A DNA stretch of 64,000 nt from Halopseudomonas pelagia. Lineage in GTDB: Bacteria > Pseudomonadota > Gammaproteobacteria > Pseudomonadales > Pseudomonadaceae. Under the pieces are notes generated by a model. That model saw only the letters and a program-made list of their open reading frames with translations. It did no database searches and was not told the origin of the DNA. The stretch covers positions 1,612,001 through 1,676,000 of the forward strand of contig NZ_CP033116.1 of NCBI RefSeq assembly GCF_009497895.1, read 5' to 3'. The position numbers and the translations under genes were made by a program. This document shows positions 58,256 through 64,000 of this stretch, piece after piece; the stretch's first letter is position 1, and the number at the start of each line of letters is the position of its first letter.

Positions 58256-58516
58256 TCAGGGACGTTCTGGCAAAGTGATGTTGAGTTCCAGAATGGAGCA
58301 ATCATCCTGGTTTTCCAGGGCGACGTGCACTTGATCGCGGTCGATCTTCACGTACTTGCTGATCACATCAATGATTTCCTGCTGCAATTGCGGCAGGTAA
58401 TCAGGCTGTGAGCGCTGGCCCCGCTCGTGCGCAACAATGATCTGCAGGCGCTCCTTGGCCATGGAGGCCGTCGAAGGTGTTTTCTTGCGATCACGGAAAT
58501 AGTCGAAAAGACTCAT
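58256..58516 (-). CDS. minE: Cell division topological factor MinE
   Basis: 86-residue peripheral membrane protein that stimulates MinD ATPase and drives the pole-to-pole MinD oscillation so that division septa form at mid-cell. The N-terminal membrane-targeting segment [32 protein letters not shown] and the C-terminal dimer domain with [15 protein letters not shown] are typical. The start codon shares one base with the minD stop. Length equals that of pseudomonad MinE. Confidence 0.97.
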   Translation of the reverse strand: MSLFDYFRDRKKTPSTASMAKERLQIIVAHERGQRSQPDYLPQLQQEIIDVISKYVKIDRDQVHVALENQDDCSILELNITLPERP

Positions 58517-59325
58517 TAGCGACCTCCGAACAGGCGCTGCAGAAGGCCTTTCTTTTGTGCCTCAAGGAAGCGGTGCGGCTTTTCTTCGCCGAGCAGACGA
58601 TCAACGGCATCGCCGTAGGCCTGACCTGCATCGCTGGCTTCATCCATGATCACGGGTACGCCCTGGTTGGAGGCCTTGAGCACCGCCTGGGATTCCGGAA
58701 TAACACCGAGTAGCGGAATCGAGAGAATATCTTCGACGTCGCTGACCGAGAGCATTTCGCCGTTTTCTACCCGCTCGGGGTTATAACGCGTCAGCAGCAA
58801 GTGCTCCTTGATCTTCTCGCCTTTCTCGGCCAGCCGAGATTTGCTCGCCAACAGCCCGAGCATACGGTCGGAGTCACGCACCGAGGATACTTCAGGGTTG
58901 GTTACAACCACTGCTTCGTCAGCAAAATACATCGCCAGATGGGCGCCTTTCTCGATACCGGCCGGCGAATCACAGACGATATAGTCGAAAGTTTCTTTCA
59001 GCTCGTTGAGTACGCGTTCGACGCCATCTTCGGTCAGGGCATCTTTGTCGCGGGTTTGCGATGCGGGCAGGATAAACAGCTTCTCGCAGCGCTTGTCCTT
59101 GATCAGGGTCTGATTCAGGTTTGAATCACCGTTGATAAGATTGACGAAATCATAAACCACGCGGCGCTCGCAGCCCATGATCAGGTCCAGATTACGCAGG
59201 CCGACATCAAAGTCGACGATGACGGTTTTGAATCCACGCAGAGCGAGTCCGGTGCCGATGGCAGCGCTGGTAGTGGTTTTGCCCACGCCGCCTTTGCCTG
59301 AGGTGACGACAATAACTTTAGCCAA
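58516..59325 (-). CDS. minD: Septum site-determining ATPase MinD
   Basis: Membrane-binding ATPase that recruits MinC and oscillates with MinE. The 270 residues begin (M)[20 protein letters not shown], with the deviant Walker A motif at residues 10-17 and its signature Lys11, and end in an amphipathic membrane-targeting helix ([12 protein letters not shown]). The start is a TTG at 59325 with AGGAAGG five bases upstream; the in-frame extension to 59394 has no family similarity. A TTG start lowers initiation and may set the MinD:MinC ratio (inference). Confidence 0.96.
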   Translation of the reverse strand: MAKVIVVTSGKGGVGKTTTSAAIGTGLALRGFKTVIVDFDVGLRNLDLIMGCERRVVYDFVNLINGDSNLNQTLIKDKRCEKLFILPASQTRDKDALTEDGVERVLNELKETFDYIVCDSPAGIEKGAHLAMYFADEAVVVTNPEVSSVRDSDRMLGLLASKSRLAEKGEKIKEHLLLTRYNPERVENGEMLSVSDVEDILSIPLLGVIPESQAVLKASNQGVPVIMDEASDAGQAYGDAVDRLLGEEKPHRFLEAQKKGLLQRLFGGR

Positions 59326-59485
59326 AATGACCTTCCTGTCCGGTATTTGAATGGGTGTTGGAAGCACTGTTGCTGTCCATATGACAAGAGTCATGACAAC
59401 AGTGCGGCAAAGAGGTTTCGCAATTGCCTGGAAGTTGGCTCAGGCTACGGCTGGCGGGCACCCCGTAATGGTTGCACAGTATCTG

Positions 59486-60235
59486 TCATAGGGCGGCTAT
59501 CTTCAAGCTGTCGCCGTCCAGGCTGACATGCACGGCTTCTTTCCAGAGGCTCTTGCGCAGATCTTCTGCAACTTTGTAATGCCCGGCAATGGAGACCAGT
59601 TCGGCTTCCAGGGATTGGCAGAAAACCCGAGCTTCAGTATTTCCGCGCACCCCGGCCAGCGCGCGGCCGCGCAACGGCCCATATACGTGGATATTGCCAT
59701 CAGCCAGGAGTTCGGAGCCGGCACTGACCGGGGCCAGTACCACCAGATCGCCGCCCGGTGCATAGACCTGCTGGCCAGAGCGGATCGGCTGGGTAATGAT
59801 CTTGTTCGGCACGCCGCCATTGGGCAATGCTTCTGCCACCGGTTCAGGCGCCTGCGGCTGGGTCTCGGCAACCACCTCTGCGGGCTTGTCGCGGCCACGC
59901 CCCGGCGGCATCAGTACCAGCCCGCTTTGCTGTGCCAGCGGTCGGAAATTTTCCGAACCACGCAATGCTACGGGTAACAGGCCGTGGTTCTTGCACACCT
60001 GCAACAGCCCTGCCAGTGTGCTCAGGTTCATATGCGCGTCAAGCTTTTCCAGGCTGATCACCACGGGGGTATCGCTAAAAAAATTGGGCGCTTGCTGTTT
60101 CTTTTCCGCCAACTGTTTGGCGAAGCGCCCGGTGTCAAGGCGAACCACTTCAATCACGGTAACGGTCAGCATGCCGCCTTTGAGATTGAACACGGGTTCT
60201 TGTTCGAGCAGGTCTAGATTTGTATCAACAGTCAT
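59486..60235 (-). CDS. minC: Septum site-determining protein MinC
   Basis: Inhibitor of FtsZ ring assembly at the poles, activated by MinD. The 249 residues show an N-terminal FtsZ-binding domain (about 10-110, FNLKGGMLTVTVIEVVRLDT), a linker rich in Pro, Gln and Ala (about 125-150) and a C-terminal beta-helix domain that binds MinD, with the GQQVYAPGGDLVVLAPVSAG and GNIHVYGPLRGRALAGVRGN signatures. The ATG at 60235 gives the usual start. The minD start is 160 bases downstream. Confidence 0.96.
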   Translation of the reverse strand: MTVDTNLDLLEQEPVFNLKGGMLTVTVIEVVRLDTGRFAKQLAEKKQQAPNFFSDTPVVISLEKLDAHMNLSTLAGLLQVCKNHGLLPVALRGSENFRPLAQQSGLVLMPPGRGRDKPAEVVAETQPQAPEPVAEALPNGGVPNKIITQPIRSGQQVYAPGGDLVVLAPVSAGSELLADGNIHVYGPLRGRALAGVRGNTEARVFCQSLEAELVSIAGHYKVAEDLRKSLWKEAVHVSLDGDSLKIAAL

Positions 60236-60360
60236 GTCAGGTCCACAGAGCGCAGTTAGTGGGCACACTTATATAGATTGGCCGCGCTGATCGCAAGCGG
60301 TGCGCTGCTTGGGTAGAATGCCCTTTTGATCAGTGACGGTTCTCCTATGAGCGGTACTTT

Positions 60361-61314
60361 ATGAGCAGTTCGGTGTTCAGTCGTAGTCTTTTGCACCCCA
60401 GATACTGGTTGTTGTGGTCAGGTTTGGGATTGCTCTGGCTTTTGGTGCGGTTGCCCTACCGGGTATTGCTCGGCTTGGGGCGGCTGCTCGGCTGGGGTAT
60501 GTACTGGGGAATGCCGGAGCGCAGGCGCATTGCCGAGGTCAACCTGGCACTCTGCTTCCCGCATTGGACGGAGGCGCGCCGTGCTGAGGTGCTCAAGGCC
60601 AACTTCGCCTCTAATGGCATGGCCTTGTTTGAAATGGCCATGGCCTGGTGGTGGCCAAAGGAACGTCTGGCCAGGCTGGCGCAGATCGAGGGGTTGGAGC
60701 ATCTGCAGCAAGCACGGGCGGCGGGGCAGGGCGCGGTATTGATGTCGCTGCATTTTACCACCCTGGAGTTGGGTGCGGCCTTACTCGGGCAAAAGGCGAC
60801 AATCGACGGGATGTATCGCGAGCATCGCAATCCAGCCTTTGATTACGTGCAACGCCATGGTCGGGAAAGACACAACGCGGATGCCGTAGCCATTGAGCGC
60901 GAAGACGTACGGGCGATGTTCAAGTCCCTGCGCGCTGGCAGGGCGATCTGGTACGCGCCTGATCAGGATTACGGTCGCAAGGCCAGCGTGTTCGTACCCT
61001 TGTTTGGCGTGCAGGCCGCCACAGTAACGGCCACCAGTACCTTTGCGCGCTTGGGCAAGGCCAAAGTGATTCCCTTTACTCAGACTCGTCTACCGGGCGG
61101 GGAAGGCTACAAACTGATAGTCCACCCGCCGCTGGAAAACTTCCCCAGCCAGGACGAGGTCGCGGATGCGCTGCGTATCAATCAGTGGGTAGAACAGGCG
61201 ATTCTGGCTCAGCCAGAACAATATATGTGGGTACACCGACGTTTCAAGACTCGACCCGAGGGAGAAGAGCGACCCTATGACAAGAAGCGCAAGCGTCGTC
61301 GGGCTCGCGGATGA
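60361..61314 (+). CDS. lpxL: Lipid A late acyltransferase (LpxL/HtrB family)
   Basis: Inner-membrane enzyme that adds a secondary acyl chain (lauroyl in E. coli LpxL) to lipid A. The 317 residues have an N-terminal membrane anchor (about 15-35), the catalytic HX4E motif in SLHFTTLELGAALL (about 131), GMYREHRNPAFDYVQRHGRERH (about 148) and the YAPDQDYGRKASVFVPLFG segment (about 198). Pseudomonads have two such paralogues, so the exact acyl position is uncertain. It is divergent from minC. A five-codon frame at 60347 (MSGTL) overlaps its start, with its TGA inside TTATGA. The stop overlaps the patatin gene by 4 bases. Confidence 0.9.
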   Translation: MSSSVFSRSLLHPRYWLLWSGLGLLWLLVRLPYRVLLGLGRLLGWGMYWGMPERRRIAEVNLALCFPHWTEARRAEVLKANFASNGMALFEMAMAWWWPKERLARLAQIEGLEHLQQARAAGQGAVLMSLHFTTLELGAALLGQKATIDGMYREHRNPAFDYVQRHGRERHNADAVAIEREDVRAMFKSLRAGRAIWYAPDQDYGRKASVFVPLFGVQAATVTATSTFARLGKAKVIPFTQTRLPGGEGYKLIVHPPLENFPSQDEVADALRINQWVEQAILAQPEQYMWVHRRFKTRPEGEERPYDKKRKRRRARG

Positions 61315-62504
61315 ATGATTCGCCGCAAGCCCACACACCCTGCGGCCCAGGCACCACCGGGCTGATTCTATCTGGTGGGGGTGCAAGAGCGGCGTACCAG
61401 GTCGGCGTGCTTCAGGCGATCAACGAGCTGCTGCCAGACAACACATTCAATCCCTTTCCGGTCATTTGCGGGACGTCGGCCGGGGCCATCAATGCGTTGG
61501 CGTTGGCGACTAACGCCACTGATTTCAGCTACGCGGTTCAGCGTATGCATGAGGTATGGTCAAACTTCCGCTGTCATCAGGTTTATCGCACTGATTGGCC
61601 GGGGGTGTTGGCCCAGGCGCTGCGCTGGACCGGCTCCAACCTGATGGGCGTAGGGCGCAAGCATCCCAGCTCGCTGTTGGATAATCGTCCTCTTCGGCAT
61701 CTGCTGGCCAACAGTCTGCACTTTGGCAAAATCGAAGAATCTCTGCTTAGCGGGCACCTGCGCGCCGTATCGGTCAGCGCCTTTGGCTACCAGTCAGCGC
61801 AATCCGTGTGTTTCTATCAGGGTCATGAGCGGATTATGCCGTGGAACCGGCATCGTCGGGTTGGGGTACAGACACCTTTGAAGCTCGATCACCTGATGGC
61901 CTCGGCTGCCATCCCGCTGCTGTTTGCACCAGTGCAGTTGAATCGCGAGTGGTTTGGTGATGGTGCCGTGCGTCAGCGTGCACCTATCAGCCCCGCGCTG
62001 CATCTGGGCGCCAACCGCGTGTTAGTGGTAGGGGTTTCCGACAACCTGGCCGATGACCCAGCTGCAGGCCGGCGCGGTCCACGAGTGCGCAGCGCTTTGC
62101 CTCCGACGCTGGCACAGATTGGCGGTCATCTGCTCAACAGCACCTTCGTCGATAACCTGGAAACCGATGTGGAATTGCTCGAGCGGCTGAACCGCCTGGC
62201 CGGCTTGTTGCCGCGCGGCGCGCAGGAGCATGGCAAGGGGCTGCAACAGGTTGAGGTGCTGATCATTTCGCCAAGCGAGCCGCTGGATATAATCGCTGCT
62301 CGTCACCGGCGTGCCCTGCCTGCGCCCTTGCGCGCATTCCTGCGTGGCAGCGGCGCGACGCGCGCATCCGGCGGCAGCGTGGTCAGTTATCTATTGTTTG
62401 AAGCGGAGTATTGTCGTGAGCTGATCGCGCTGGGCCACCGTGATGCGATGGCCAAGCGCGAAGAGTTACAACGTTTTCTCGGGCTGCTCTGTCCGATTGA
62501 TTAA
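61311..62504 (+). CDS. Patatin-like phospholipase
   Basis: Predicted cytoplasmic or membrane-associated lipid acyl hydrolase. The 397 residues have the patatin oxyanion motif [16 protein letters not shown] (about 22), the nucleophile motif GTSAG (Ser about residue 65), the catalytic Asp in the DGA triad [10 protein letters not shown] (about 215) and a C-terminal DUF3336-like helical extension. No signal peptide, so it is not a secreted ExoU/PlpD-type toxin. It is coupled to the acyltransferase by a 4-base overlap, which suggests lipid remodelling. Its TAA shares TTAA with the convergent rapA stop. Confidence 0.9.
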   Translation: MNDSPQAHTPCGPGTTGLILSGGGARAAYQVGVLQAINELLPDNTFNPFPVICGTSAGAINALALATNATDFSYAVQRMHEVWSNFRCHQVYRTDWPGVLAQALRWTGSNLMGVGRKHPSSLLDNRPLRHLLANSLHFGKIEESLLSGHLRAVSVSAFGYQSAQSVCFYQGHERIMPWNRHRRVGVQTPLKLDHLMASAAIPLLFAPVQLNREWFGDGAVRQRAPISPALHLGANRVLVVGVSDNLADDPAAGRRGPRVRSALPPTLAQIGGHLLNSTFVDNLETDVELLERLNRLAGLLPRGAQEHGKGLQQVEVLIISPSEPLDIIAARHRRALPAPLRAFLRGSGATRASGGSVVSYLLFEAEYCRELIALGHRDAMAKREELQRFLGLLCPID

Positions 62505-64000
62505 CCCACCACCAGCATGCGAATGGCGTCCAGGCGCACCTTGGCGTGGCCAATGTGCGCCAGACCCTCGGTCTTGTGCCGTTCCAGCGTATCGATTTCC
62601 TCTGTTCGCACCAGCGGGTTAACTGCGCGCAGCGCATTAAGCCGCTCGATTTCCTCATCCAGATCCGTGGCAAAGCGTCGGCTGGCCTGCTCCAGCAACT
62701 GACGATGCTGCGCTTCGGCAACCACTTCGGCCTGATTGAGCATGCCCTGGACCACATCCCGTTGGCTTTTGGCGATCTTGCTCGCCAGATGCTTGGGCAC
62801 GCTGTCCAGCTGGCCGTCCAATGTCTCGAAACTGACCTTGCCCGCCAGATCATTGCCGTTGATATCCAGCAGGCAGCGTACTGGCGTAGGCGGCAGGTAA
62901 CGTTGCAATTGCAGCGCCCGCGGCGCGATGGCTTCGCTAACGAACAGGCACTCAAGCAAAAGAGTGCCGGGTTTCAGACCCTTGTTCTTGAGTACAGCCA
63001 CTGCGCTGTTACCCATGCTGCCAGACAACACCAGATCCATCCCGCCCTGCAGCATCGGATGTTCCCAGGTGATGAACTGCATATCTTCGCGCGACAGGGC
63101 GGTCTCGCGATCATAGGTGATGGTTACGCCTTCGTCGTCGCCGAGTGGAAAGCCTGCGTCGAGCATGCGTTCGCCGGGGCGCAGCACCAATGCATTGTCG
63201 GAATGGTCTTCGCTATCGACGCCGAACACGTCGAACAGCCGCTCCATATAGATAGCCAGCTGCGGGTCGTTATCCTGACGCTCGATCCGCGCCATCATCT
63301 GCTGCGCGTCACCGTGGCCACGGGAATGGATTTCCAGCAAACGGTCACGGCCGTTGTGCATCTCCTTCTCCAGTGCCAGTCGGCTGGCCTGGGCCTGTTC
63401 AAGCAATTGCTGCCATTCACTGCTCTGGGGATGATCCAGCTGTTGCAGCAGTTCAGTGCCGTACTGGTGTTGTATCGCGTTGCCGGTCGGGCAGGTCGCC
63501 TCGAAGGCATTCAGTGCCTGGTGATACCAGTTGAACAGATACTGCTGGGCGGTATCTTCGATGTAGGGCACATGAATCTGAATCCGCTGCTGTTGGCCGA
63601 TCCGGTCCAGTCGACCGATACGCTGCTCCAGCAGATCCGGATGGGTGGGAAGATCGAACATCACCAGATGGTGGGCAAACTGGAAGTTGCGACCTTCGCT
63701 GCCGATCTCGGAGCAGATCATTACCTGGGCGCCGAACTCTTCTTCGGCGAAGAAGGCCGCTGCACGATCCCGTTCAATGATGCTCATGCCCTGATGGAAC
63801 ACGGTAGCCGGAATGCCACTGAGAACCCGTAACGCGCCTTCCAGATCCATTGCCGTTTCGGCATGCGCGCAGATTACCAGCACCTTGCTGCGCTTGAGCA
63901 TTTTCAGCGTGTCGATCAACCAGTCAACCCGCGGATCTTCCAGCCACCAGGGGGATTCGGCACTTTCCAGTTGGTCCTGAAAGGCTACCTCGGGATAAAG
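62501..64000 (-). CDS. rapA: RNA polymerase-associated helicase RapA (5' partial)
   Basis: SWI/SNF-type ATPase that recycles RNA polymerase after termination. Only the C-terminal half (499 residues) is in the window; the frame is open to the edge ([23 protein letters not shown] at the edge region). Visible are the helicase C-terminal domain with [19 protein letters not shown] (motif IV), [42 protein letters not shown] and [10 protein letters not shown] (motif VI), followed by the RapA-specific linker and C-terminal region. The full family length is about 950 residues. No frame break is seen. Confidence 0.95.
   Translation of the reverse strand, partial: LYPEVAFQDQLESAESPWWLEDPRVDWLIDTLKMLKRSKVLVICAHAETAMDLEGALRVLSGIPATVFHQGMSIIERDRAAAFFAEEEFGAQVMICSEIGSEGRNFQFAHHLVMFDLPTHPDLLEQRIGRLDRIGQQQRIQIHVPYIEDTAQQYLFNWYHQALNAFEATCPTGNAIQHQYGTELLQQLDHPQSSEWQQLLEQAQASRLALEKEMHNGRDRLLEIHSRGHGDAQQMMARIERQDNDPQLAIYMERLFDVFGVDSEDHSDNALVLRPGERMLDAGFPLGDDEGVTITYDRETALSREDMQFITWEHPMLQGGMDLVLSGSMGNSAVAVLKNKGLKPGTLLLECLFVSEAIAPRALQLQRYLPPTPVRCLLDINGNDLAGKVSFETLDGQLDSVPKHLASKIAKSQRDVVQGMLNQAEVVAEAQHRQLLEQASRRFATDLDEEIERLNALRAVNPLVRTEEIDTLERHKTEGLAHIGHAKVRLDAIRMLVVG

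Noticed and set aside
62546..63832. 428-codon plus-strand frame antisense to rapA
   Set aside because: Long, but it mirrors rapA codon structure and has no start signal or recognisable domain.

Overview
The window looks like chromosomal DNA of a pseudomonad (Gammaproteobacteria, Pseudomonadaceae; a Halopseudomonas-type lineage is a guess). The evidence is the gene content and order: an xcp-type type II secretion operon with gspN, rdgC, Ku plus a PE-ligase-polymerase LigD, a GlgE/TreS-Mak/GlgB cluster facing a GlgA/TreZ/MalQ/TreY/GlgX cluster, and minC-minD-minE-rluA-apeB beside an LpxL-family acyltransferase gene. Genes are tightly packed, often with 4-base start/stop overlaps. There are no transposases, phage genes or CRISPR arrays.

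Layout. (1) 1-10709: type II secretion operon gspD (5' end cut by the window edge) through gspN, all on the plus strand, ending with a 208-residue lipoprotein gene. (2) 10710-12350: a convergent gap holding a DnaA-box group, rdgC on the minus strand, then tRNA-Val(UAC) and tRNA-Asp(GUC) with a promoter and a strong terminator. (3) 12415-16116, minus strand: three small exported stress-type proteins (one DUF4142), then an operon of a 74-residue protein, a DUF3182 ATP-grasp-like protein and an alpha/beta hydrolase. (4) 16345-26905: Ku-LigD end joining, an MscS channel, a methyltransferase, an iron-containing redox enzyme, a 28-residue KGG protein, two ferritin-like proteins and a small membrane protein. 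(5) 27143-50381: carbohydrate storage and stress island. A plus-strand operon (SDR dehydrogenase, glgE, treS-mak, glgB) meets a long minus-strand operon (glgA, treZ, malQ, treY, DUF2934, glgX, DUF72, endonuclease/phosphatase, clsB, ybhN). (6) 50637-53017: a CinA/PncC-like amidase, an unknown gene, an FKBP lipoprotein and a second convergent gap with another DnaA-box group. (7) 53018-64000: prc, a quinone oxidoreductase, apeB-rluA-minE-minD-minC, an lpxL-type acyltransferase, a patatin and the 3' half of rapA.

How the parts work together. Regions 3-5 read as one programme for surviving osmotic shock, drying and stationary phase: trehalose made from alpha-glucan by TreY/TreZ, alpha-glucan made through trehalose-maltose-maltose-1-phosphate by TreS-Mak/GlgE/GlgB, a mechanosensitive channel, cardiolipin synthesis, DNA end joining, iron-binding ferritin-like proteins and hydrophilic exported proteins. 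Several operon starts carry sequences resembling AlgU (sigma-22/RpoE type) promoters, which would tie them together (inference from motif matching by eye).

The most unusual non-coding signal is a pair of intergenic modules, at 10798-11006 and 52582-52779. Each lies between convergent genes. Each has one isolated DnaA-box-like 9-mer, an AT-rich stretch, and then three DnaA-box-like 9-mers with identical order, orientation and spacing (direct, 3 bases, direct, 5 bases, inverted). This resembles the three-box core of the DnaA-reactivating sequences (DARS) of E. coli. It is the best candidate here for an undescribed element.
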